This document shows positions 1-10,254 of a stretch of DNA of 64,000 nucleotides, piece by piece. This stretch comes from Lepraria neglecta. Taxonomy: Eukaryota > Ascomycota > Lecanoromycetes > Lecanorales > Stereocaulaceae. The number at the start of each line of letters is the position of its first letter. Position 1 is the first letter of the stretch. The notes under the pieces are model-generated. The model searched no databases and was not told the origin of the DNA. It saw only the letters and a list, made by a program, of their open reading frames with translations. The stretch spans positions 3,782,001 to 3,846,000 of the forward strand of contig CM065653.1 in the NCBI GenBank assembly GCA_033220425.1, given 5' to 3'. The position numbers and the translations under genes are program-made.

Positions 1-1
1 C

Positions 2-3000
2 TATGGGACGGTCGACATCACCATCGCGTCACCAACTGGTAGGACAGAAAATATTTCACTCAAACAAGTGGCCCTGATCCCAGGATTCTTCACCAACTTA
101 GTCTCATTCAGTAAGGCAAAGACTGCAAACATTTATTGGGATACCGCAAAGGATACTCTATACACAGTTGGTAGCAACGGAAGACAGGATCACTTCTGCC
201 AGCTCAAACCACATAATGGGCATTGGATTGTTGAATACAATGACCCACCATCAGCGAAACAAATCTTTGCTGCTTCAAATACTGCATCTCAGCAAAAAAC
301 TTTCGAAGCTTCGCCAAACCATCTACACCAAATAATGGGCCATGCAGGAGCTGATACTATTTCCAAGCTACCAACTGCAGCTGAAGGACTAAAGCTCACT
401 TCGCCATGTGCTCAAGACGAGTTCAAAACCTGCGAAACCTGTCGCCTGTCGAAAGCACATCGGATTATTTCAAGAAGAAGTGATAATGAAGTCCCATCAA
501 CACGTCCACTTCATCGAGTAGCCTATGATCTTATTCCCATGGAGCAAGGCTACAATGGGCATGCTTGGATCAGTCATTTTGTCTGCCAGAATACCTACTT
601 CCATTGGTTATGGACACATCGCAACAAGCATGAGGCTACTAACATAGTCGCCCGCATGGTTAACATCGCAGAAAATCAGTACCAACAGCGGATAACTTTC
701 CTTCGTACTGATGGTGAGAAGTCCTTAGGACAAGCCTTCGAAGACCTACTCACTGGGCATGGCATCCAATCAGAGCGCACTGCTCCATACACCCCTGCCC
801 AAAACGGAAAATCCGAGCGCTCTGGGGGGGTGATTATTCAAAAAGCCAGATGTATGAGGATCAGTGCCAACTTACCACATGATCTATGGCCGGAAACAGT
901 ATCAGCAGCGGCATACATCCTCAACCGCACACCAACATCCAGGACGGGAATAACACCGTTCGAAGCCCTTTACCACTCAAAGCCGACGCTCTCATATATG
1001 AAGATTTATGGCTGCAGAGCTTACCCTCTCATTTACAACATTCCAAAGCTCCAGAAGCTAGAGCCTCGAGCTCACATTGGGTATCTAGTAGGGTACAGCT
1101 CCAGGAATATCTATCGCATTTGGATTCCTAGTAAGAAGCAAGTGATCCGAATCCGCGATGTTACCTTCGATGAGAACACTTACTACAAGCTATCTGATAT
1201 TGACGCTGGACAACTAGTACAGGAGCAAGAACTGCTACAAGCCATACAAATCTTGTAAGAAATCCCTGAAGCTCTACTGGCCGATAATCAAGATGAGCAG
1301 GAGCTGGAGATTCCCATTCCTAGCAATATCAACACTACTCCAATCCCACCTCCCAAGACAATGACCAATGAAAATCAATCATACATATCACCGCCGCCAT
1401 CAGAACTGGTCGATCCTAATGAATCAACATCCTCATCGGCATCATCAGGAACACCACCAGTAGGTGACGGAGATGGCAACTGGGAATATCGACCAATAGG
1501 AGCTCCCGCTCCCCGCTCGAACGATATATCCGCAGATATAAATGAGGATTTCATCCTTCCTTCCAGAACCAGGAACCGTCGACAAGCTCATGCGGTAGCC
1601 ATCAACAATCTACATGATCTTTCAGGATATCACGCTGCCTTCGCCACTAACCTGGTACCCAAAGATCACCTCCATCGTGATCAACTCCCAGACGAGCCGA
1701 AGAATTAGAAGCAAATGCTGAAACATCCGCATATGCACCAATTTGTTCAAGCAGCAAATTGGGAGTTCGACCATCTGAAATCTAGGGGCACCTTTCAACT
1801 TGCAAACCGAGCCACTATCAAGTCAAACATTCTGCCACTAGTATGGGTTTTCAAATATAAATTTGATAACGCCGGCTTCCTCATCAAACATAAGGCCCGA
1901 CTATGCGTCCGCGGCGATCTACAGAAGACAGAGCAGGATACTGCTGCAGCTACTCTAGCTATCCGAGTATTCCGAGCTCTTATGGCTATCACCGCAACCT
2001 TCAAACTCAAGGCAAAACAATATGATGCAGTCAATGCATTTATCAACAGTGCTATGAATGAGGAAGTCTATGTCAACTATCCAGAAGGAATGAAGCCACC
2101 AACCTATGCCATCAACCCATGTTTCCTTCTGCTCAGAGCTCTGTATGGCCTCAAGCAATCTCCACTACTATGGCTCCAAGAAGTCACATCAACATTGCTC
2201 GATCTAGGCCTCTATCCAGTGCCAGGAGTCGACTGTCTTTTCACCAACCAATGGCTCATCCTCTTCTTCTATGTGGACGATTTCGTACTACTTTATCGTT
2301 CCCAGGATGAGAAGAAGTTCGTCCAATTTGAGGCAGCACTCCTTGCCAAATATGAGATTCGGAGCTTAGGTGATCTCAACTGGTTCCTAGGTATTCGGAT
2401 CATTCGAAGCGACGACAAGCTCTATCTATGTCAAGACTCGTACATAGAAAAGCTGGTAGAACGATACCATATCCCAACAAGTGGGCCAAGTCCTAGAACA
2501 CCACTCCTCATAGATCAACTAGTAGAATATGAAGATACTGCGACAAAGGTACAAATCCATGCCTACCAACAGCGCATTGGATCACTCACATTCGCGGCAA
2601 CGACCACGAGGCCAGATATCGCATTCGCTACAGCTAAGCTAGCGCAGTTCCTCGTCAATCCATCACCGATACATTTGACTGTAGCTAACAGGCTTCTGGC
2701 ATATCTTCATCATACAAAAACGCTGGCCATTAAGTTTTCAAAATCCAAGATCGACCCCATATTCCTCTCTAGCACCGATGCAGCTTTCGCAGATGATCAG
2801 AAAACTCGGAAGAGCTCATTCGGCTACCTCATCCAGCTCTATGGCGGACCCATAGATTGGAAAGCTTCAAAACAGGCCACCGTTACTACATCAAGTACTG
2901 AGGCGGAGCTACTGGCCCTGTCCGAAACAGCTAGGCAGACTCTTTGGTGGAAACGATTTTTCGCTAGTATCAAATTTGATACTCAACAACAACTCGTCAT

Positions 3001-3250
3001 ACATTGCGATAATAAGCAAACTCTAGGACTAATGCAATCTGAAACTCCAAGGCTTTCAACGCGTCTGCGGCATATAGACGTCCATAGTTGCTGGCTTAGG
3101 CAGGAAATCCAGGAAAAACGGATCACAGCCTCATAGATTCCCACGGCCGATATGCCAGCAGATGGCCTCACCAAGGCTTTACCAATTCAAAAGCACCAAA
3201 ACTTCATCAAACTCCTCAACATGGCCGACATTTCAACCCTCATTATGTGA
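2..3250 (+). pseudogene. copia pol polyprotein, single frame broken by three stops
   Basis: One reading frame runs from the window edge to TGA at 3248-3250 and is interrupted by TAA (1256-1258), TAG (1706-1708) and TAG (3134-3136). The start holds the end of the aspartic protease domain (LIPGFFTNLVS). The integrase zinc-binding HHCC motif follows (HQIMGHAG...CETC), then the DDE core with D in AYDLIP, D in LRTDGE and E in NGKSERSGG. The RT has the YVDD catalytic box (FFYVDDFVLLY, about nt 2265-2300). RNase H ends with the hallmark ADGLTKALP at about 3152-3178, downstream of the last stop. The family normally has Trp at the second and third stops (NWKQML, SWIPT), so these look like TGG-to-TAG changes; the first looks like CAA-to-TAA. 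Confidence 0.93.
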
Positions 3251-3292
3251 GATTTTTTCAGCCTGATCGCATCAGCGCTCAAGCTGGGGGGG

Positions 3293-3510
3293 TGTATTGT
3301 ATGCTATTTGCCATTTTCCTTTGCCATTTTCCTTTATCACCATTTCTTTGTCAACATTCTAGCGTCTTCTACTGTTTGACACTCCATCATGTATATTAGG
3401 AGCCTCATTCCATAGATTCTGGCTCCTCAGGCTGTTCACATTCATAGATCTCATTGATACATTGCAACGCTTACACCATAGCGACACTTCCAAACACTAG
3501 GCTCCTAACA
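3293..3510 (+). repeat. 3' LTR of the copia element with preceding polypurine tract
   Basis: The 218-bp segment begins TGTATTG directly after a run of seven G and ends CTAACA, so it has the short TG...CA inverted termini of LTRs. It contains a duplicated TTGCCATTTTCCT block near its start and a TATA-like GTATATTA at 3391-3398 that could serve as the promoter. The 5' LTR needed for confirmation is outside the window. Confidence 0.85.
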
Positions 3511-4045
3511 TTTTGACTGACATTGCATGCCCAACTACCATGAAATGACTACGTCTAGGTATACATCTCTCGGAGGACAGGTGACCTCGAATGTAATTTA
3601 GTCTGCGTAGGACTTGAGTCTGTCAGTGGAAGCCGTCGAGCATATTAGGAGAGGCTTTTGCTACTTAACGGGGCCGTTAGACACAATCAAAACATTTGGG
3701 AATGCGGTTAAGTCATGCAAGTTGCTCTTTTACTTTTGGTACTCTTAGCAATGACTTTGAAGTATCCTAGAGCCTAAGTCACTATCTTAACCCGTGTTGA
3801 CAAATTCGACGAACACTCAGTCGCTTCTCAAAGCTTCGTTGAGCAACGAGCGTAGGCGACTTTCATGTTCGATCTTAGTAGCCAACTGGTTCTGATCTCC
3901 AACTTTTGTCTCGTACTCAATGATCTTGACTTGCGCGTCCCTATGTGCTCTTCTCGAATTGCGTCCGTTCGTCTTCTTCCATTGAAGATATAAGGTTATC
4001 GAGATCAATGTCCATGGGAACCTCTGGCTCGGCAACCTGTTCCTT
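3511..4045 (-). other. Spacer with possible lost C-terminus of ZF-A
   Basis: There is no independent gene. On the minus strand the frame of ZF-A continues past its TAA into an acidic stretch (PMDIDLDNL, 3941-4045) up to a TAG. In a shifted frame, 3817-4035 encodes a charged, coiled-coil-like peptide (IIEYETKVGDQNQLATKIE). Together these suggest a former C-terminal extension of ZF-A separated by a stop and a frameshift. The rest, next to the LTR, shows nothing. Confidence 0.4.
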
Positions 4046-5976
4046 TTACTTGTGAAGCGAGAATCTCTTCTTCAGCTGCGAAACCAGTGACGGCGACTTC
4101 TTGCGAGAGGATGTTCCGCCGAAGGTATGACATGAGGATACTGTATCAGATTGGCTTGACTGAGTCGTCTCTGTGGCGCCGATACTACCATTTTCGTTCG
4201 CCAGAGTATCACACTGCTCTCTTAGCGAACCCGCAAACTCTGACGATGATGATGTGGCGATATGAGACTGAGGGTTTGCATGCCAGACTTCGGTCTCATT
4301 CGGATGCGCATGAGCTGGGATGGTGCCCTCGACATTCTCCGACAGTGTGGACACCAATTCAGCCTGGTTTTCGAGGGGCAAACTCTGAAACCTGGCCTGA
4401 TCGATATGGTATATGGGGAAGAGTGGTGGGTGTATGCTAGTATTGTTGTATTGGTATCCCATGACTGCAGTACCATTGAGATTTCGATCAGAGACTTCAG
4501 GCTGAGACATATATGAGAGGTATGGTTCAGGAAAGTGTGTCTCATTGAGCGACATTGTTTGAACCTGATATTGCGGTATGATAGCATTGATTTGTGAGCC
4601 GGTAGTTGACGATACCTGGCGTGGAGGAGCAGATGATTCGACCGCTCTGTTCCCGAGTTGCGTAGGAGTGCCCATCGAGAGGCCTGGCTCATCGTAAGTA
4701 TGATGGCTCCAATCATAGATACTCTCGTTGAATGCGGCTACAGCAAGATCTTGTGCGGGTTCCTCAGCCTTCTCAAGTCTCAGTTGTAGAGATTGACTAG
4801 TTGATCGATCCCAGCTAAAACTACAATCTGTGTAGTCTGAGGAGACGTCTCGCCACGCCATGTCCACTCCAGGCTGGAGCAGTAAGCCTTTGATGACTTT
4901 GGTCATATCCCAATTAAAAATGTCCTCAGATATCCGGAAATGATCGAGGTCAATGTGGTTCAGCTGATCATTGATGGTGTAGAAGACTGCAATGCAGAAG
5001 CCGCACGACAAGTATCTCTTCTCAAAGGCAAATCGCCACTGTTCCGCTAATTTGAGGCTATCTGGAACGCCGTGAACTTCCAGGTGCTTGATCAGATTTG
5101 CCTTTCGTGTGTAGCTCCGAGGTCTCGCTAAGCAATGCTGAATCGAGTGTGCGGTAAGATGATCTTGGTCAGGGGCTGGTATACCGCAGAGGACGCATTC
5201 TGGACCGGTATCCGCAAATTTCACAGGTCCCTGCGGCATGCAAGAAAATATTGTTTCATGCTCTTTCATATGCCGTTTCCATCCATCGCAGGTATAGATA
5301 GCCTTTGGTTTTTCACATGTCATACACCAGTGCGTGTGAATGCTGTTGGCAGAATTGGATGAAGGGGAGGCTATAGTGCTGTAGGAAGGCCGTCTCGAGG
5401 ATTCAAGAGAAAAATCTCCTTGGCTGATAGAGGTCCGTAGTGTATCACCGCTAGCATTCCTGCTATAAGGAGTTAATGGGCCTAGAGAACTGCTGGAAGA
5501 TTGTGGGAGCGAATTGAAAGAGCAATGTCGCGTTGAATACGACGGAGCTGCGCTTGGCAGGGCGTTGAAACTATCATTGGCATATGATGCATTAAGATCA
5601 TTGTCCTTCTCTGCAGCAGGTTGTCAGCTTTGTTTTGATCTAGTCTTTGCGCAATCTAAGACTGACTGGGAGAGCGGCTAGTCCGTAGCCATGATAGTAC
5701 AAGACTATCAGGAAAGTCCTTCAATATTGAGAGAGCGTGAATATGCTGACTAGAGAGAGTGCAAGAAGATGCGAAGTGCTGATAACCAGGTTGAAGGGAA
5801 GGAGGCAGGGTCAGCCACGCCTGGACTTGCTCGTCGCTGAATTCCTGGAGAATGACACTGGCTGCTCTCTGTGATGGGGATGGGAATGTAGAAGTATCCA
5901 ATTCCTCAATTGACGCAGCGAGGATTGCGTTCTCATGTGACTGATGCTCCATGATGTGCGATGTATACCAGCCCAA
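4046..5976 (-). CDS. ZF-A: C2H2-like zinc-finger protein, paralogue 1 of 3
   Basis: Two exons are joined by a 56-nt intron (5611-5666; donor GTCAGT, branch GCTGAC, acceptor CAG): exon 1 5976-5667, exon 2 5610-4046, giving about 624 aa, or 616 aa from the second ATG at 5952. Exon 1 holds two helical-looking repeats ending in AWL/SWL (ILQEFSDEQVQAWL; ILKDFPDSLVLSWL). Exon 2 has a Ser-rich stretch, then Cys/His modules: HWCMTC...TCDGWKRHMKEHE, CVLCG...HLTAHSIQHC, and a clean C2H2 finger CGFC-x12-H-x4-H. The C-terminal half is low complexity. ZF-B and ZF-C share this architecture and intron position, which supports the model. It is presumably a nuclear DNA- or protein-binding factor; the target is unknown. 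The stop may be premature (see spacer 3511-4045). Confidence 0.8.
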
Positions 5977-7482
5977 TTGAAGTTTAAAATGTTACCAGCT
6001 AGCCCATCCGCTCTGCCATTTCTAATCATAGCAGACCCTCGAGTAGGCGAAGAAAGGGAAAGCTCTTCGAGCTATGAAGACTGCTCAAAAAAAGGCTACT
6101 GACGAGATGCGGCTCTGCAAAAGTTCAACAATAGCCAGTGTCGAGTTCGTGAGGCTACGAATCCAAAATTTAGTCTGCGAACCCAAGGGTCGTGATCCAG
6201 CTCAGAGCATGCCGTGGAGTGCGTATTCTCAGACCTTAATGTGATCTTTGGGCCAAAGGACCTGCCTGATCTTTGAGAGTCCAATTTGAGGAGTGCTGGC
6301 CCCCAGCTTAGAGGGGTTGAGAGCCGCCATCCCTGCCTCTTGGCAGCCCGACTAGTATAGCTCCGGCCAAGACACAGGTTCCCGCGGCCTCTTGGGGGTG
6401 ACCAGCGAGGAAGATCCTTGCATGCGACGTTGCCTAGGATTCGACAATGCTCATTTGACTTCCAAGCTCTGCAGGGGGGATTGCAGAAAATCGCATCAAG
6501 ACATTGAATTCGTTCTTGTTCAACCTCAAATACTTGTTTGCCACTGACGGGAAGACTGTGTTGCCTATCAAAGCAGAATCTTGCGAGGCGATCTACGATG
6601 CGTCGCAATCTAAGCAGCCAGTAGATTACACAAACGAGTTTGCAAGGCATGTTGGACTCCCTGCGACTCGTTGTACCTTCTGGTATAGTTTCACCGGTTC
6701 AAGCGTAACAATTTTGCCTGTCTGCTGGAAGTTCGACTCTTCCACAGACCCTAGGGTGGCCTCTAATACCTAATAGGTGTTGTGGTGTCATAAGTAAGGT
6801 ATGCCGCACAAAAGGCTTTGCAGTAAAAGCAAGCAGGTTGTAGTGACTGGCACTATGTAAGGCCAAAATTCGATGGAGGAGAGATTAAAATGCAGGATTA
6901 AGCGAGGCGAGAATGCGAGAAGGCGCTATACAGCGATAATGCTTTATCCTTCTTCGAGCTCAGCTGTGGCCAGATCTAGGCCATTCGATTCGTTGCAGGT
7001 AGAGTGGCCCCTGAGTACGCGCGACTTGGCCCCAGACTGATGCCTGCAGCTAGTATGCGGTGCCATTAATTAGCAAGAAATGGACTGGGCATCCTGCTAA
7101 ATGTAGAAAGTCCAAATTCGCGACGATCAGGGTCTTTCATATGCTATTCCAGCCAATCGAGCTCTCCCAAAACTCGACGCGAAGGCGCGAAGGCGGGGAT
7201 TACCGGCTGTCTGGCTCCCTCGCTGGTGCGCGCGAAATGCACCGCCGTGAATGACGTGGTCCCGATAATGGAAAAAGTGCAGTCCGGCCATTGATATACC
7301 CCTTCAAAGACCACTGTCGAAGATGCCTTGAGTAAACATAATAAGCTGCATTCTCTCTGCCTCTCTGTTCAAAAAACCTGACCATCCCAGCTCAAGGGGT
7401 CTCCAACTCAGCCTTGCCAAATCATACCTTCTCAAGCCTTTCTTTACGAGACCTACGCTTCCACGCCTAATTGAACATCACC
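5977..7482. other. Intergenic region between ZF-A and SSP-1
   Basis: This is the divergent upstream region of ZF-A (minus) and SSP-1 (plus). Open frames here are short, overlap on both strands and show no recognisable domain. A TATA-like GATATACC lies at about 7294-7301, upstream of SSP-1. A strong hairpin at about 6719-6752 (GTCTG...CAGAC around a TTCGACT loop) resembles a tRNA T-arm but has no matching tRNA body. Confidence 0.4.
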
Positions 7483-8005
7483 ATGAAGCTCACATCAGTT
7501 TTTGTATTCCTCTTTGCCTCTATAAGCTCTGCCCTAAACCTCTTCACCTATCATAATGGTCCTAGAATTGGCAAATACCACATGCCTGGAAACATCTCTG
7601 GGGATTGTACGCCGTGCCGCTGCGTCGCCGGCCGTCTGGCTCTCTCGAGTCACCACAATCTCCTGAAACGGTCACATAAGCCCGAATCTTCGATCTCACC
7701 ACCCACCCTGGCTCCACCAAACAGCAATGGCAAAACCAATAACACTCAAATCGCGGACCAGGAATCCACGCTGCCATCCTCATTGCTTACTCTCGAAAAT
7801 CTAATCATTGTTGTCTTTCGCGCTGTCATTACCGTTCTCACCATATTCAATGTCAACATCACATGGAGAATTCATGGCAAGTTCTGATATCTCCTTCCAC
7901 CTCTCGGCCTGCAGCCAATAACTTCTGCTAGCACACAACGCTGAACATCAACTTCGTGGCGGCCGAGAAGGTAATCACAACGCAAGAGGCGGGTGGCCAG
8001 CCTGA
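7483..8005 (+). CDS. SSP-1: small secreted protein, founder-like copy of a four-member local family
   Basis: Exon 1 is 7483-7876 and exon 2 is 7932-8005, 155 aa in total. An upstream in-frame ATG at 7471 would add four residues. The N-terminus is a signal peptide (MKLTSVFVFLFASISSALN). It is followed by a small Cys cluster (DCTPCRC), a dibasic KR, a Ser/Pro/Asn-rich linker, and the family block FRAVITVL...NVNITWRIH. The intron (7877-7931, 55 nt) needs a GC donor (GCAAGT) with acceptor CTAG. The spliced end, ...HQLRGGREG...GGWPA, matches the ends of the other copies (RHGWPV, RHGWPA, RYGWPA). Without splicing the frame would stop at GKF*. No known family is recognised. It is likely secreted or membrane-associated through the hydrophobic C-terminal block. 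Confidence 0.65.
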
Positions 8006-9710
8006 GCGAAGGTCACATACCAAATTCAACTCAATCAAAGCATTACCTACCGCCAGAGCTCCGCCGCGAAGGATGTATCATCAAGTTGGACCAAGGCATT
8101 ATCGTTTAGCGCACCAACTCTGAAAACCTAGTTCACCGTCACCTGAGCTCGAAATCTCATGTCTTGTACTCATCATGTCATGGTGCCCATATTTTGTGAT
8201 TTTGCTGCGTCGTGTAAACATATATGGAGCTCTAGATACTCAGTGCAGCGAGGATATTCGGAATTGGTCACACCTTTACATATTCAGAACATTCTTTCAA
8301 TGCCTTCAGTTGATGGTTTTCCTACCGCTATTATTTTGCAGGGTCTTGAATTTAATAACCAGGAATCCAACGAGCTCTTCACAGATGGAGATATGCTCTA
8401 GATAAATGGACTGAAGGTAGGGCACACGCTTAGGGTTGAGCGGAAGACGGCCATGTCTCATGCCTTCCAGCACGGTCGGGCCGGGCTCGTCAACTTGGAG
8501 GCTGAAACGAATCACACTTCTCAAGTGGTCGAAGAAAATCGCGTCCAACTTTGATATGAACGCCAGGTAGTTTTCTCGGGTATTGATGCGTCAGCCAGCA
8601 ATAACTTGGCCAATCTGCAAAATTGGCATCAGAATGTAATTGAGTATACCAAGCCAATATCCTCTCGATTTTCTATCCTCGTCATCGAACCCTAGTTCCA
8701 AAATTACCTCGTATCAGAAGGAAGAGAGAAGCTGAGTAATGAATTCTCTCCTCTGAGGGAAGTACTCAATTTGTAAGCTCTCAGCTCCCTCGCACTGCTC
8801 GCACTTTATTCGGCGCGACGGAGTTCCTAGAGAGCGAAAGCCCAAGAGGATATAACGACCAGACTCGCTCCGTATTATCGCAAAAGCGAGCACAACCCAT
8901 TATGCTGCTGTTGTTGTGGATTCGGTGCAACGCACTTTTTAGAGATCGAATTTCCAGGGGATGAAATGACAAGATTTGCTCCGCATAATCGAAAAGGCGA
9001 GCACAACCATTATGCAGTCCCTTTGCAGGATTCAGTAATCATCGGGGTAGCGAGCTGATGTACCGGAAACTCGTTTGACAGACTCCGCTGTACGAGATAC
9101 GAATCCGAGAATGCTGACGCAGCAATGTACATTACTGACGCCTGCTATGTGAGTCGTTCGACAATGGTTTGTCCGCTCTTGGGGTGCTTTTCGACGATCG
9201 CGATCGAACGAACTAAGCAGCCAAACGATCACAAATCTTGCTAAAGGTGGGGAGCAGAGTTATGCTATCTCCGCATGCCGAACCTCCCAGGCTGTGGCTG
9301 AGTCCTCGAACCGAACCCTTGTGCGTGAAGCCTGCAGGATCAGTACTCCATAACTCGCATGGAATACCGAGTGCCAGCCAGTACGAGTTCTCAATTTCTA
9401 CGATGCTTGCTGAGCTGTCCCCGCCATTATTTAAAAGGAAAGAGACCTCGGCTGGGGAGGCAACCACCACCACCCAGAGCCACGTAAGGCAGAGCTTAGT
9501 TGCGAGAATGGGCATAAGGATCACAGTATTCCCTTGGAGTAAAATTACCTGTGGACAATTATTGTTGGACATTCTGATGCACGCCTTATGCAGCACTCGC
9601 TCTCTACAAACCCGATCCACAGCCTTATCATACGGAGAGAAAAGGGATGTTGAACTGTAGCAGCCACTTATGTCATTCAAACTTCAACTACTCCCCTGCT
9701 ATGTATGGTA
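8006..9710. other. Intergenic region, no convincing gene
   Basis: Only short, mutually overlapping open frames are present. On the minus strand, 9213-9515 could encode a peptide with a signal-like start (MPILATKLCLTWLWVVVV), but an equally long frame overlaps it on the plus strand and no paralogue exists in the array. The stretch contains the degenerate duplication listed at 8828-9049. Confidence 0.35.
8828..9049. repeat. Degenerate tandem duplication, two units of about 111 bp
   Basis: The unit near 8828-8938 and that near 8939-9049 align along their length. Both contain CTAGAGA/TTAGAGA...CGAA...CCA, then GCTCCGNATNATCG (starting 8867 and 8978), then GCGAGCACAACC and CATTATGC. The spacing is 111 bp. 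The first unit also has a small hairpin TCGCAAAAGCGA. It is not coding in any clear frame. Confidence 0.6.
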
Positions 9711-9720
9711 CTATATAAAA
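9711..9720 (+). promoter_or_regulatory. TATA box upstream of SSP-2
   Basis: CTATATAAAA stands about 100 bp before the signal-peptide region of SSP-2 on the same strand, a plausible core promoter position. It is a retained promoter of a gene that now looks broken. Confidence 0.4.
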
Positions 9721-9807
9721 GTGGGAGATTAGGTATGAAAACTCTGCTTGCTAAGGGTCTAACCCTATGCGGTTGGCGCGCTGTCACATGATAGCTACCC
9801 TTCTCTC

Positions 9808-10254
9808 GGAGACCGCTAGTCTTCTTCTGTGCGATCCTAGCCGCAACCCATTGCCTCTCCGACAGACTTCCACCTCGTGTGGATACTGAACACAGTGAAA
9901 CAGCCCCAACTCCAGTACTGCTTGACGAATCGCCTCAATGCACGTGCGTTATTAGTCGACTTGTTCGCAGACTCACTCAGGGAACGAGCCAGGAACACCA
10001 CGACATATCCATATCACCTGAGCCGGGATAACCTTCAGCTCCGCCAAGCAGTCCACAGGGTAATACAGCGAGTGATCACATCTATCGCGCGGTTATAATG
10101 GCCCTCACACTCTTCAACGTTAATATCACCTGGCGAATCCACGGTAAGCCTCAAGTCTTACCACGGTATGTGATACCGTGGAATTTTAACCACGGTAGCA
10201 GCTTTGAATGCTAGAGGCCGGCGTGCGCCTGTTAGACATGGTTGGCCTGCGTAG
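9808..10254 (+). pseudogene. SSP-2: second copy of the small secreted protein family, start codon lost and one nonsense codon
   Basis: The frame FFCAILAATHCLSDRLP... corresponds to the signal peptide of SSP-3, but the place of its ATG reads CGG. It then has QCTCVISRLVRRL, DISISPEPG, an in-frame TAA (within GGATAACC, about 10035), and the family block YRAVIMALTLF...NITWRIH. Splicing a 58-nt intron (10144-10201; GTAAGC donor, TTTTAAC branch-like, GTAGCAG acceptor) gives the second exon 10202-10254 ending RHGWPA and a stop. Except for the lost ATG and the TAA the copy is in one frame. The same TAA occurs in SSP-3, so it predates their duplication. Confidence 0.7.

Larger units (their letters stand above)
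1..3510 (+). mobile_element. Ty1/copia LTR retrotransposon, 3' portion (5' LTR and gag lie outside the window)
   Basis: The domain order is end of protease, GAG-pre-integrase, integrase, reverse transcriptase, RNase H, which is the Ty1/copia order (integrase before RT). It is followed by a G-rich polypurine tract (3283-3292) and a TG...CA-bounded 3' LTR (3293-3510). The element runs in from the left window edge, so its 5' LTR, primer site and gag cannot be seen. The bases after the LTR, TTTTG at 3511-3515, are the expected half of a 5-bp target duplication, but the partner lies outside the window. The pol frame is closed by three stop codons, so this copy is not autonomous. Confidence 0.95.

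Noticed and set aside
6690-6760. Possible tRNA 3' half (TTCGACT loop with 5-bp stem)
   Set aside because: The acceptor 5' strand, D-arm and anticodon arm are missing; it is an isolated hairpin.
9213-9515. Minus-strand frame with a signal-peptide-like start
   Set aside because: An equally long plus-strand frame overlaps it, it has no paralogue in the array and no recognisable mature domain; a chance frame is as likely.
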